From Ferruginibacter sp. (lineage in GTDB: Bacteria; Bacteroidota; Bacteroidia; Chitinophagales; Chitinophagaceae): DNA of 64,000 nt. The translations under genes were made by a program, and so were the position numbers. The notes below the pieces were generated by a model that saw only the letters and a list, made by a program, of their open reading frames with translations, did not search any database and was not told the origin of the DNA. Position 1 is the first letter of the stretch; each line of letters begins with the position of its first letter. This document shows positions 18,488-27,500 of the stretch, one piece after another. Where the stretch lies: NCBI GenBank assembly GCA_019638525.1, contig JAHBTO010000002.1, positions 248,001-312,000 on the forward strand, written 5' to 3'.

Positions 18488-19255
18488 TTAATACTTATAA
18501 AAATCTTTCATCCTATTGATAAAGTATTCTTTTTTTCGCCGGCTTACTTCCACTTCATGTCCATTGGTTAAAAGTACCGAACCACCTTCGCCTCTGAGGT
18601 ATTCTTTAACATGCTCCAGGTTTATCACAAAAGATTTGTGTATCCGCACAAAGCCGGCATCTTCCAGCAGGGTTTCAAATTCATGAATGGGTTTGCTGGC
18701 GCAAATGATGGGGCGGTCGGTAAAATGAAAATTAGTATAGTTGCTGCTGGCTTCGCAATAAATAATATCCGACAACTTTACTACCTGAAACCCTTTGAGC
18801 GAAGGAATACAAATTTTTAATTTTTGCCCGTTTTCCCTGCTTTGCAAATTATGCAACAGGGTTTCTATGCTATTGCCCGATGTTTTATCGGCAATCCTTT
18901 GCGTTGCCCGCATTACGGCTTCCACCAGTAGCGAATCATCAACCGGTTTCAACAAATAATCTACGGCACTAAATCGAAATGCCTGCAGCATAAAATCGTT
19001 GTGTGCCGTTACAAAAATTACTTCAAAACCCCGATTGCCCATTTCGCTGAGCAAATCAAAACCACTTTTTTGCGGCATGGATATATCCAGAAAAAGCAAT
19101 TGCGGCTTATGCAGGTTAATTTGAATAATAGCGTCGGCAGCACTTTCGCAGGTAGCAACAATTTGCACCTGCGGACAATTGTACTCCAGCAGTTTTTTTA
19201 AAGACGATAAACCCCTGGGCTCATCATCTACCAATATGGTTATTATTTTTTCCAT
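18488..19255 (-). CDS. LytTR-family response regulator
   Basis: Transcription regulator of 255 residues. The receiver domain (1-120) has the acidic pocket Asp10/Asp11, the phosphoacceptor Asp57 in LLFLDISMPQKSG, Thr in FVTAHND and the conserved Lys in DYLLKPVDDSLL. The LytTR DNA-binding domain fills the C-terminal part (about 150-255: SDIIYCEASSNYTNFHF, FVRIHKSFVINLEHVKEY, EVEVSRRKKEYF). The ATG at 19255 is one base after the kinase stop, so the two are co-translated partners. A pair of perfect LytTR-type repeats lies in front of the kinase gene and the divergent S74 operon. Confidence 0.94.
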   Translation of the reverse strand: MEKIITILVDDEPRGLSSLKKLLEYNCPQVQIVATCESAADAIIQINLHKPQLLFLDISMPQKSGFDLLSEMGNRGFEVIFVTAHNDFMLQAFRFSAVDYLLKPVDDSLLVEAVMRATQRIADKTSGNSIETLLHNLQSRENGQKLKICIPSLKGFQVVKLSDIIYCEASSNYTNFHFTDRPIICASKPIHEFETLLEDAGFVRIHKSFVINLEHVKEYLRGEGGSVLLTNGHEVEVSRRKKEYFINRMKDFYKY

Positions 19256-19256
19256 G

Positions 19257-22200
19257 CTAATTGATATCAATAGGTAATTGAATGCGTACTAATGTGCCTT
19301 GTTGGTTGCCACCCGCCAGGGTGCCTTTGTCCAAAATATCCACTATACAATTGAGTTTGTGTTTTTCATTGAGCAGGTGAATGCGGTTTTTTATATTACT
19401 GATGCCATGCGAACGGTGTAACTTATCGCTTATGCTACGGTTGTTTTGCGAAGCGGCTAACCCAATACCATTATCATCTACCGTGCAAATAAGGTAGGCG
19501 CCATCCCGGGCAAAGCGAATGTTGATATGAATTTTTTTATTAGCTGCGGTAATGCCATGCCACAAACCGTTTTCAATAAAGGGTTGCAGCAGCATAGGTG
19601 GTATCAATGTATCATCCACATCCAACTGATCATCCATGCTGATGGAAAAACTGAACTGGCTGTTTCGTATTTGCTCCATTTCCATATAGCGCTGCAGGTA
19701 GTCGATGGTATTGCGCAGCGAAACAAAGGATTGGGTAGATTGATCGAGTGTGATGCGAATTAAATGCGCAAACTTACTGAGGTAGTGTGATGCATCTTTG
19801 TTTTCATTGTTCAAAATCATTTCCCGGATGCTGTTGAGACTGTTGAAAATAAAATGCGGATTCATTTGCGCCTGCAAGGCTTTAAGCTCCGTTTGCGAAA
19901 GCTGACGATCTAATTCGGCTTTTTGCGTAATGGCATTTTCACGCCGCTTGTAAAAATAATGCACTGCAAAGGCAATCAACAAAACGGATATCGTAATAAA
20001 CCATCCTGTATTCCAAAAGGGCGGATTGATGATAAAGGAAATCCGTTTTATTTTTTCCCTGCCCGAACTGCCGGAAGCCCTTATTTCCAGATGATAGGTA
20101 CCAGGCATCAGGTTATTAAAGCTAAGGCTGCGCTGGTTACCCAGTGGCGACCATGTTACGGCATCATTGAGCCGATAGGTAAATTGATAATTGCTGTTTT
20201 CAAAATCAACCACCGCATAGCGGAAGGTCAGGTTTTTTTCGTTGTGCTTTAGCCGGATGACCGTATCGGGATTGTACCAAATTTTATTTTCACCGGCACT
20301 TACTTCTTCAATTTTTAAATCACTGCCATATAAAGTACTCTTTTCCGGGATAAAAGGAAAACGGATTAACTGTTCATTATAACCCAGAAACAAATAACCG
20401 GAAACACTGTCGAAATAAATTTTTCGGGATGATGGCTTGTGTACGGGTAAGCCATCCCTGTAGTCGAAAAGTGTTACCTGCTTGCTGATGATATCAAATA
20501 AATACAGGCTGTTGTTGGTAGCGGCCCATAATTTATTGTACATAATTGGGCTCATGGCATTGATTAAATCGGAAGGCAAACCATTTTTAATAGAATAACT
20601 CACAAACTGCTTTTGTTTTATTTTGTACTCCAACAATCCATTAAAAGCATTATGAAACCATAGGGAGCCCTTATTATCGGCTCGTATAACCAGGATATCG
20701 TCATTAAATTTTCCTTCACCAGCATAAGTGGTAATAAGGGTATCAAAGCGCTGCAATTGATTATTGAATCGGGCAAGCCAATGGCCGGCCACCCACACAT
20801 CGCCATAAGCATCGTAAACAATATGCTTTACTTTATCAAAGGGCAGTGCAGGCCGGGTTTGGGATGTAAACAGTGTAAACGATCGGGTGGGTATATGATA
20901 GCGTAATACTTTGCCCCCCAATACCGAGCACATCCATGCATATCCATCCTTGCGTGCCGGGGCAAGTGAAGCTGCAAAATCATAAGCCCATGGATATTTT
21001 TTTTCATCGAGCACTTTACCGTAATGCTGTGTTTTTGTATCTAACCACAATATGCCTTTGCTGGTACCAATCCACAATGTATCGGGATGATACATTTCAA
21101 TACTGCGCACTTCATTCCACCCCGACTTTGTAGAAAAAAAATCAATCTCCTGCTCCAGCTTCATGGTTTTGGGGTTAATGATGGATAGCCCCTTGCTTTG
21201 TGAAAAGCGGCCTGCATACAATTTATCCCTGTAGCGATACATGGCGCTAAAACCGCCACCATGCTTTACAGCATTGGAAGGGGTATAATGCCAGGACTGA
21301 ATAAAGGCTTTTTGCAGTTCCTGTTTCAGCAAGCCTTCGGTAGTGCCAAGCCATAGCCTTTTTTCTTTATCTAAAAATAGGCAGCGGATTTTATACTTCG
21401 GTAAAAACCTTTGCGTTAGGACTTCAATCTTTCCGGTACCCCTATTAATTTTCAATTTAAAAAAACCATGCGTACTGCCACTCAGTAATAAGGTAGAATC
21501 ATTTATCAATAATAATTTGCTCTCCCAGTTTATAGAGTCTGAAACAGAAATTGGGATTTTTGAAATAGTTGCTTTATTTAGTGCAGTATTATAATGAATA
21601 ATTTGTCCTTCGGAAGTTCTTATAAAAATAATTTCATGATTACTTATCTGTTGCTTCACAGCCCAGTAATTTGCGGGTGCAATAGGCCATTTGTATTTGG
21701 AAAAAATCAACGAGTCTTTAATAGTAAGTTCCTTATATTGTTTACTTTCAGTATCATAAGTAGCTAAACCGTCTTCATTAATATACACGGCATATTGGGA
21801 TGCTGATAGTTTTATTATATCTCTCCCATACAGGATGCGTTTTTTTCCAACATCATCAACATGAAAAGCATCATGCCTAAAGCGCAGATGAGCATCCTTA
21901 TCAAAAAGATAAAAACCGGCAGCGCTGGTAATGGCAAAAGATTTATCCGGCATTTCTATGGCATCCCATGTGGCATTATAATGTATGCTCATGGCGGAGT
22001 TATCTTTAATAGCATACAACTTTGCATTATAATTATTGGTATTAAGTACAAGCAACCCTGCCCTGCTGAGTATCCCAAGCCTGCCCGAATCAAATTGCTT
22101 TAGCCGCCCAATGCTCATGGTGGGCAAATAAAGTGGAGCCGTGCCTCTGAAATAATTTTTAAAGCTATTGCCATCAAACCGGCTAAGGCCGGCATCGGTG

Positions 22201-22379
22201 CCTATCCATAAATCCCCCTGCGCATCCTGAATAATACAGTTAATATCATTATCGCACAGGCCGCTTTGCGAAGTATAACGCACAAATTCATTATCGGCAT
22301 ATTGTGCCTTTACATACTCCCGCTGCATACAAGCCACGATAAGCAGTATTACTATTTTATGTATTCCATGCATCCGCAT
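19257..22379 (-). CDS. Propeller-containing sensor histidine kinase (LytS/His_kinase type)
   Basis: Membrane sensor of 1040 residues. It has a signal peptide (to about residue 25), then a periplasmic beta-propeller of regulator-propeller repeats (CIIQDAQGDLWIGTDAGLSRFDG, CLFLDKEKRLWLGTTEGLL, ADNKGSLWFHNAFNGLLEYK), a Y_Y_Y domain (about 690-780), one membrane helix (GWFITISVLLIAFAVHYFY), a His_kinase domain with His842 in QMNPHFIFNSLNS, and an ATPase domain (VDDNGIGLAASQ, then HRSHGISNIKNRI). Such kinases signal to LytTR regulators, here the next gene. It lacks a fused receiver or AraC domain, so it is not a hybrid HTCS. The stimulus is unknown; the divergent surface-protein operon is the likely target. 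Confidence 0.94.
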   Translation of the reverse strand: MRMHGIHKIVILLIVACMQREYVKAQYADNEFVRYTSQSGLCDNDINCIIQDAQGDLWIGTDAGLSRFDGNSFKNYFRGTAPLYLPTMSIGRLKQFDSGRLGILSRAGLLVLNTNNYNAKLYAIKDNSAMSIHYNATWDAIEMPDKSFAITSAAGFYLFDKDAHLRFRHDAFHVDDVGKKRILYGRDIIKLSASQYAVYINEDGLATYDTESKQYKELTIKDSLIFSKYKWPIAPANYWAVKQQISNHEIIFIRTSEGQIIHYNTALNKATISKIPISVSDSINWESKLLLINDSTLLLSGSTHGFFKLKINRGTGKIEVLTQRFLPKYKIRCLFLDKEKRLWLGTTEGLLKQELQKAFIQSWHYTPSNAVKHGGGFSAMYRYRDKLYAGRFSQSKGLSIINPKTMKLEQEIDFFSTKSGWNEVRSIEMYHPDTLWIGTSKGILWLDTKTQHYGKVLDEKKYPWAYDFAASLAPARKDGYAWMCSVLGGKVLRYHIPTRSFTLFTSQTRPALPFDKVKHIVYDAYGDVWVAGHWLARFNNQLQRFDTLITTYAGEGKFNDDILVIRADNKGSLWFHNAFNGLLEYKIKQKQFVSYSIKNGLPSDLINAMSPIMYNKLWAATNNSLYLFDIISKQVTLFDYRDGLPVHKPSSRKIYFDSVSGYLFLGYNEQLIRFPFIPEKSTLYGSDLKIEEVSAGENKIWYNPDTVIRLKHNEKNLTFRYAVVDFENSNYQFTYRLNDAVTWSPLGNQRSLSFNNLMPGTYHLEIRASGSSGREKIKRISFIINPPFWNTGWFITISVLLIAFAVHYFYKRRENAITQKAELDRQLSQTELKALQAQMNPHFIFNSLNSIREMILNNENKDASHYLSKFAHLIRITLDQSTQSFVSLRNTIDYLQRYMEMEQIRNSQFSFSISMDDQLDVDDTLIPPMLLQPFIENGLWHGITAANKKIHINIRFARDGAYLICTVDDNGIGLAASQNNRSISDKLHRSHGISNIKNRIHLLNEKHKLNCIVDILDKGTLAGGNQQGTLVRIQLPIDIN

Positions 22380-22481
22380 TTGCCGGTTAAATTGTTTGAA
22401 TAAAATTAGAATATATACGGCTCAAAAAATACAGGTAAAAAAAGAGCCATCGCTGCTTCCGTATTTCATCATCCAAAAGCC

Positions 22482-22511
22482 ACCGTTTGTTGGGGCCCCA
22501 ATACCGTTTAG
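22482..22511 (+). promoter_or_regulatory. LytTR-type direct-repeat binding site
   Basis: ACCGTTTGT (22482-22490) and ACCGTTTAG (22503-22511) each fit the published LytTR repeat consensus [TA][AC][CA]GTTN[AG][TG] at all nine positions. The 12-base spacer puts them 21 bp apart, two helical turns, which is the reported geometry. The spacer region also contains the palindrome TTGGGGCCCCAA (22490-22501). A promoter-like AT run (near 22524-22540) follows, so the site would sit just upstream of a promoter for the S74 operon. It could also serve the kinase gene on the other side. No experiment supports this; the match is by eye. Confidence 0.72.
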
Positions 22512-22641
22512 GAATTGCTGCCCTACATATATTTTTTTTATGCATTTCCGAATACATAAACAAAGCCGCCGTTGGCAAATAGCCGCTACCCCAACCTATT
22601 GGCGCATACTAATTTTACATCGAAATAATTAAAGTATAGCC

Positions 22642-23772
22642 ATGAAAAAATATTTTTTAATACTTACAGCTGCAGTAGCCTGTAGCCGGTTTGCTGCCGC
22701 ACAAAATGTAGGCATAGGAACCAATAATCCGTTCCGTGCAAAACTGGAAGTACACGGAGCCGTTGGAGCCACATCTGCCATCTTTGGAGGCGAAGGACAA
22801 GGTATTTCTTTGCAAAGAAATTTTCCATCAATCGGCTTTAACCAATTCTATGGCGACATGAGCCGTCATATGGCAACAGGATACTCAGCCGTTCAATACC
22901 TGGATCCGTGGCTTGGGTATATGGCCATTGATATGCTGGGTACAGGTGATGCTTATAATTATGCAGGTCCTAATATCAGGGCCATTACCATCAATAAAAA
23001 TGGAAATGTTGGTTTCCGGAGCAACGGTGCTGCCAATACCAGCCTGGTAGTAGAGCGGGCAGAAAATACAGAAGGCACGGCGGCATTTTGGGGTTCAAGG
23101 CACATCAGTTGGTTCAATTACGGTGCCCAGGAGAATACTTATATAAGAGCAGGTAAAGACAACGGCAAGGTTTATATTAATGATATCCCGGGTTCCAAAA
23201 TAGCCATGTACGGCTTTGTGGGTGTAAACACCGATAACCCTACATTCCCGCTGGAAGTTCGTCAGCCTGCAGGTACCGGCGATAAAGGACTGGGGCTCTT
23301 TAATCCGAATATCAACCAGAGCTGGGAGTTACGTGTAACCCAGGCTCAGGGTGTGTTGAATATGTATCATACCGGTTCTTATGTGTCTTCTTTTAATCAG
23401 TGGGGCGTATACTCTTATGTATCGGATAAGCGACTCAAAAAAAATATTACAGCACTACCGACCATACTTTCCAAAGTACTACAGCTGCAACCGGTAGCAT
23501 ACAATATGATTGATGAACAAAATGCAGAAAATAAAAACCTGGGCTTTATTGCGCAGGATGTACAGCAGCTTTTCCCTCAACTGGTTTCAACACTTTCCGA
23601 TTCGGCAAGTGGGCACAAGGGAATGAACGATGTGCTTACCGTTAACTACGATGGCTTTGGCATACTTGCCATAAAAGCCATACAGGAGCAACAACAAATG
23701 ATTGTATCGCTAACACAAAAAATGGAAAGCCTGCAACAAGAAATCAAAGCTCTAAAAGCTGGTAAAAAATAA
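22642..23772 (+). CDS. Secreted fibre-like protein with S74 endosialidase chaperone domain
   Basis: 376 residues with a signal peptide (ends SRFAAAQ). The body (22-255) has repeated VGIGTNNPFRAKLEVHG-type segments (also NVGFRSNGAANTSLVVERA and FVGVNTDNPTFPLEVRQ), typical of Bacteroidota cell-surface tail-fibre-like proteins. The C-terminal intramolecular chaperone begins at SDKRLKKNI, with Ser261 and Lys266 at the spacing of the autocleavage dyad of phage endosialidases. It continues through GFIAQDVQQLFPQLV and ends in a trimerising coiled coil (QMIVSLTQKMESLQQEIKAL). It is expected to fold as a trimer and release its last 115 or so residues. First gene of the operon after the LytTR site; the function is unknown, possibly adhesion. 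Confidence 0.85.
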   Translation: MKKYFLILTAAVACSRFAAAQNVGIGTNNPFRAKLEVHGAVGATSAIFGGEGQGISLQRNFPSIGFNQFYGDMSRHMATGYSAVQYLDPWLGYMAIDMLGTGDAYNYAGPNIRAITINKNGNVGFRSNGAANTSLVVERAENTEGTAAFWGSRHISWFNYGAQENTYIRAGKDNGKVYINDIPGSKIAMYGFVGVNTDNPTFPLEVRQPAGTGDKGLGLFNPNINQSWELRVTQAQGVLNMYHTGSYVSSFNQWGVYSYVSDKRLKKNITALPTILSKVLQLQPVAYNMIDEQNAENKNLGFIAQDVQQLFPQLVSTLSDSASGHKGMNDVLTVNYDGFGILAIKAIQEQQQMIVSLTQKMESLQQEIKALKAGKK

Positions 23773-23804
23773 ACCTGTGTAAGGTTTCCAAATTTTATTA
23801 AACA

Positions 23805-24143
23805 ATGAAACGCATAACCATAATATTAATGGCAGCATGTACCGCCCTGTTGATGGTTTATTGCAAACAGCAGGGGCGAAACCCACAACCATTGCCGCAG
23901 GAAGAAATGGTGCAAACCGGCTTCATTGCACAGGAAGTAGAGCAGGCAGCCCAACAGACAGGTTACCATTTCAGCGGAATAGACAAACCAAAAAATGAAA
24001 ATGATTTATATGGTTTGCGGTATGCAGAATTTGTAGTACCACTGGTAAAAGCCGTACAGGAACAGCAAGCACTGATTGAGAAACTCTCTAAAAAAGTTGA
24101 AACGCTGGAGGGATTAACCCATTTATTGAAATCAAAAAAATAA
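23805..24143 (+). CDS. Lipoprotein with only the C-terminal half of an S74 domain
   Basis: 112 residues. The signal peptide MAACTALLMVYCKQQG carries a lipobox-like cysteine. The mature protein starts almost at once with GFIAQEVEQAAQQTGYHF, then LRYAEFVVPLVKAVQEQQ and a coiled coil (ALIEKLSKKVETLEGLTHLL). This matches the second half of the S74 chaperone in the preceding protein, including the polar segment absent there, but the Ser-Lys cleavage motif and the fibre part are missing. It is 32 bases after the S74 gene. It may be a membrane-anchored partner for the chaperone trimer or a decayed duplicate; the intact lipoprotein signal argues for use. Confidence 0.75.
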   Translation: MKRITIILMAACTALLMVYCKQQGRNPQPLPQEEMVQTGFIAQEVEQAAQQTGYHFSGIDKPKNENDLYGLRYAEFVVPLVKAVQEQQALIEKLSKKVETLEGLTHLLKSKK

Positions 24144-24164
24144 CAACAATAACTAAACATTTTT

Positions 24165-24563
24165 ATGAAAAAGCACCACTCAAAAATGACCATATGGATG
24201 GCTACAATCATTTTGTTGTTGGCATCCTGCAAAAAAGAAAATGATACTCCAAAATTTTCCGCCACCGGTTATTGGACAGGCAAGGTTTACCTGTACAATG
24301 CGGTATTAGTAAACAGTAGTAATGGCGAATCAAAATTTTATGCGGGCATTACAAATAATGATACTGCTACTGCACTACTAAAACTGGCTGGACAATTTCA
24401 GAGTAATGAAAACCATTTTGAAGCGAAATACTATGTAGGGAATGATGACACGGCCTATCTGAAGACTGAAATGGTACAGTACGAGTGGATGAAGGGCCAG
24501 TACAGAACTAAAAACACACCCGGCGTTAGTTTTCCCTTTGACTTTAAAAAGGATGATAAATAG
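24165..24563 (+). CDS. Small lipoprotein, function unknown
   Basis: 132 residues with a lipoprotein signal ending LLLASCKKE. The mature part is beta-rich: TGYWTGKVYLYNAVLVN, FYAGITNNDTATALLKLAG, ENHFEAKYYVGNDDTAYL, EWMKGQYRTKN. The pattern resembles other short Bacteroidota lipoproteins that begin with a TGxWxGxY motif and may form a small barrel, but I do not recognise a named family. It lies 21 bases after the half-S74 gene and 36 before the DUF3455 gene, in the same operon. Confidence 0.7.
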   Translation: MKKHHSKMTIWMATIILLLASCKKENDTPKFSATGYWTGKVYLYNAVLVNSSNGESKFYAGITNNDTATALLKLAGQFQSNENHFEAKYYVGNDDTAYLKTEMVQYEWMKGQYRTKNTPGVSFPFDFKKDDK

Positions 24564-24599
24564 CGAACTGTTTTTTTCGAATAAAAAATTAAATAAAAG

Positions 24600-25217
24600 A
24601 TGTACAAACAATTATTAAGAAACCAACCATTTTATTTTCTCCGTTTCCTCCTGAGTCTTGCATTGATTACAGCCTTAATAGCTTCATGCAAAAAAGATGA
24701 TGCAGATGACAAGGATTTGCCCGCTTACCATATTTCAAAGAGTGAAACACTAACCATCCCTGTTGAAGTGGAATTGCCGGACAATCCTCCTTCCGGCAAT
24801 GCAAGGGTGGCCACTTATTATGCCAAAGGCGTGCAGAAGTACAAAGCACAATTAAAGGCAGGCGGTGGTTATGAGTGGGTATTGGTAGCCCCCCATGCAG
24901 ACCTATTTAATAGCAATAATCAAAAAGTGGGCTTTCATGGTGCCGGCCCGGTATGGACCATTACCAGTGCCGATTCCATTTTTGCACAGCATTTTGCCCC
25001 GGCCCGCACGGCCACTCCCGATGCCAACAGTATTCCCTGGTTGTTGCTAATGCCCAAGACAGGAAAAACGCCAACCGGAATTTTTGCCGACGTGGATTAT
25101 ATACAGCGCATAGCTACCACAGGCGGCAAAGCTCCGGTAACCCCTCCACAAACTGCTACCGACACAAAGGATGTTTTTTATACCGCCATTTATCGGTTCA
25201 GTAAAAGAATTATATAA
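24600..25217 (+). CDS. DUF3455 domain lipoprotein
   Basis: 205 residues, lipoprotein signal ending LIASCKKDD. The mature region fits DUF3455: GVQKYKAQLKAGGGYEWVLVAPHADL, then KVGFHGAGPVWTITSADSIF, the run IPWLLLMPKTGKTPTGIF and DYIQRIATTGGKAP. The final strand FYTAIYRFSKR is also typical. The biochemical role of DUF3455 proteins is not established. Here it is the fourth gene of an operon made mainly of exported proteins. Confidence 0.8.
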   Translation: MYKQLLRNQPFYFLRFLLSLALITALIASCKKDDADDKDLPAYHISKSETLTIPVEVELPDNPPSGNARVATYYAKGVQKYKAQLKAGGGYEWVLVAPHADLFNSNNQKVGFHGAGPVWTITSADSIFAQHFAPARTATPDANSIPWLLLMPKTGKTPTGIFADVDYIQRIATTGGKAPVTPPQTATDTKDVFYTAIYRFSKRII

Positions 25218-25233
25218 CCAATTCTATTAAAAC

Positions 25234-26553
25234 ATGAAAAATTTATTTTCTAAAACAATGAAGCAATATGTAGCCCTCTTGTATGCTGCTTTAGTTATTT
25301 CGGTTTTGTTTGCTTCCTGCAAAAAAGATAATAATAGAGGAACAATACCCGACCTGCCCCAAAAAATAACCTACACAGGCAGCACCGATCCATTAAGCGA
25401 AGGCAGGTCGGACATGCAGGTTTATCAAACAGGCAATTATACCTGTTTTACCAGAGGTAGCATCTATTCACTTTCCAATAATACATCATGGAGCAGTAAT
25501 ACAGATGTATATAATAAACAAACGGGAAACTGGAGCCGGTTTGGGCTAAGCGTAAAAAGAGATAAATATGCCGCAGCGGCGTTTAACAATAAACTGCTTA
25601 TTGCTGGCGGCGTAAACACAAACAATACCTATTCTGCTGTAACAGATATTTTTGATTTGGCAACCGGCCAGGCAACCACCACACAGCTATCGCAACCCCG
25701 TGGATTTTTAGCAGCAGCAGGTGCAGGCAATAAAATTTTGTTTGCCGGTGGACACCTTGCTAATAATAAAGTATCTGCAAGAGTTGACATTTACAATACC
25801 CAAACCGGGCAATGGACCATTGACAGCCTGAGCCTGGCAAGGAGCCAACTTGTTGCCGGTGTAGTAGGCAATAAACTTGTATTTGCAGGTGGCGTAGCGC
25901 AAAACAGTAATGGCGAAGGCTACTACAGCAACCGTGTGGATATATACGATGTGCAAACCGGGCAATGGACTCAGGCCACGCTTAGTCAGCCAAGAATAAC
26001 TTATTATCCGACGAAAGTAGTAACTGCGGGTAATAAACTCCTGTTTATAGGCGGTGCCACTACTCTTAATTACGAAACAGTTGATGTATTTGATGCACAA
26101 ACCAACCAATGGACATCCATCAACTTAACCGGCAACACAATCTTTTATTCTATAGCTTGTACAAATGGCTCTCATGTTTTTATAACGTCCGGTTCCGGCA
26201 TCACTTTCTATTTCACAAGGCTGCATATTTATAATGCACAAACCGGCCAGGTGAATTCGGTTCCATTACCGGAACCCATAAGAGGCTTGAACATGGCAGC
26301 CATAGAAAATAAAGTAGTAATAGCAGCCGGCTTTATAAATAATCAAATTACCGACAAAGTATTTGTTTATGATATACAAACCGGCCTGTTTGATACCACC
26401 GGCTTTAAACTTCCCCAAAGGAAAATAGATGTAACTGCTGCCAGCGCCGGCAATAAGTTCCTTTTTGCAGGTGGGCTTATAGATGAGCAGCCTGCGGGAC
26501 AGCCAAGACGGGTAGAAAACTTTAAAACCGTTTCTGTATTTGAACTAAAGTAG
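25234..26553 (+). CDS. Kelch-repeat lipoprotein
   Basis: 439 residues with a lipoprotein signal (LFASCKKDN). The rest is about seven Kelch-type blades of 45-50 residues with the repeated core FAGG/VDIYNxQTGQW: NKLLIAGGVNTNNTYSAV, NKILFAGGHLANNKVSA, NKLVFAGGVAQN, NKLLFIGGATTLN and NKFLFAGGLID. This would be a beta-propeller on the outer side of a membrane, probably for binding. Unlike the NanM-like protein in the sialate locus it lacks the permuted mutarotase layout. It lies 16 bases after the DUF3455 gene. Confidence 0.82.
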   Translation: MKNLFSKTMKQYVALLYAALVISVLFASCKKDNNRGTIPDLPQKITYTGSTDPLSEGRSDMQVYQTGNYTCFTRGSIYSLSNNTSWSSNTDVYNKQTGNWSRFGLSVKRDKYAAAAFNNKLLIAGGVNTNNTYSAVTDIFDLATGQATTTQLSQPRGFLAAAGAGNKILFAGGHLANNKVSARVDIYNTQTGQWTIDSLSLARSQLVAGVVGNKLVFAGGVAQNSNGEGYYSNRVDIYDVQTGQWTQATLSQPRITYYPTKVVTAGNKLLFIGGATTLNYETVDVFDAQTNQWTSINLTGNTIFYSIACTNGSHVFITSGSGITFYFTRLHIYNAQTGQVNSVPLPEPIRGLNMAAIENKVVIAAGFINNQITDKVFVYDIQTGLFDTTGFKLPQRKIDVTAASAGNKFLFAGGLIDEQPAGQPRRVENFKTVSVFELK

Positions 26554-26572
26554 GCCATTAAAAAGTACTGAA

Positions 26573-27403
26573 ATGAAAAAGCTGTTATTGAATATAGCCC
26601 TCACCTGCCTGGCGCTTTGCAGCTATGCACAACAGCAGGCGTTGATAAACTATGGTAACAATAAAGAAGCCGGAGGCTATAAAACAATAAACGGCATAAG
26701 GATGTACTATGAAATTTATGGAAGTGGCAAGCCATTGGTATTACTACATGGCAGCGGCGGCTCCATCAAAAATGGCAGGCCAAAGATTGATTATTTTAAG
26801 CAGTACTATAAAGTGATAGCCATAGACAGCAGGGCGCATGGAAAATCGGTTGACTCCACTACAGAAAACCTGACTTACGAACAAATGGCAAGCGATATTA
26901 AAGTGCTGCTGGATTCGCTGCACATTGATAGCGCCTATGTATTGGGGCAAAGTGATGGTGGCATACTGGGCTTATTGCTGGCCATTCATTATCCCGGTAA
27001 GCTGGCAAGGCTGGCATGCTATGGCGCCAATATATTTCCCGGCAGGGAAGCCATATTTGATGAAATTGATCAGTTAATAACCGACTCATTAAAGGTAACG
27101 CAGCAGTTAAATACCAAAAGGCTATATTCCTTATTGGCATATCAGCCCCATATCAGCGAAGCGGATTTAAACAAAATAAAATGTCCGGTTCTCCTTATGT
27201 CGGGCGACCGGGATATTATTCGGCTTGAGCATACGCTTAAAATTTTTTATGCCATTCCCAATTCCAATCTTTTTATCATGCCGGGAGCCACTCACTATGG
27301 CTCGGTTGAAAAACGGGAATTGTTCAACCAGGTAGTATCCGATTTTTTAAATCGTCCTTTTTCAAAACGCTCAACGGTAGAGCTGCTTACACAAAAGCAT
27401 TAA
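26573..27403 (+). CDS. Secreted alpha/beta hydrolase
   Basis: 276 residues with a signal peptide ending LCSYAQ. The fold markers are LVLLHGSGGS (oxyanion loop, near 56-64), IAIDSRAHGKS, the nucleophile Ser127 in GQSDGG, an acid Asp near 212-214 (LLMSGDRDII) and His241 in PGATHYGS. These give a complete triad of an esterase or lipase-like enzyme of the general family; the substrate is unknown. It lies 19 bases after the Kelch lipoprotein gene and shares the operon and the export route of its neighbours. Confidence 0.85.
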   Translation: MKKLLLNIALTCLALCSYAQQQALINYGNNKEAGGYKTINGIRMYYEIYGSGKPLVLLHGSGGSIKNGRPKIDYFKQYYKVIAIDSRAHGKSVDSTTENLTYEQMASDIKVLLDSLHIDSAYVLGQSDGGILGLLLAIHYPGKLARLACYGANIFPGREAIFDEIDQLITDSLKVTQQLNTKRLYSLLAYQPHISEADLNKIKCPVLLMSGDRDIIRLEHTLKIFYAIPNSNLFIMPGATHYGSVEKRELFNQVVSDFLNRPFSKRSTVELLTQKH

Positions 27404-27500
27404 GTACAAAAAAAACATCGGCATAACATTCAAAACCGCTAACCCGGCATTAAAAATTTATCAAACAACAAAAAACATAAACAATTAAAATTTAAAAAAA

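Noticed and set aside
22387-22632. Overlapping frames of 63 and 78 residues on both strands between the kinase and the S74 gene
   Set aside because: They overlap each other, have no family features and cover the LytTR site and promoter region.
24953-25204. 83-residue frame within the DUF3455 gene
   Set aside because: Alternate-frame shadow of a gene with clear family motifs.
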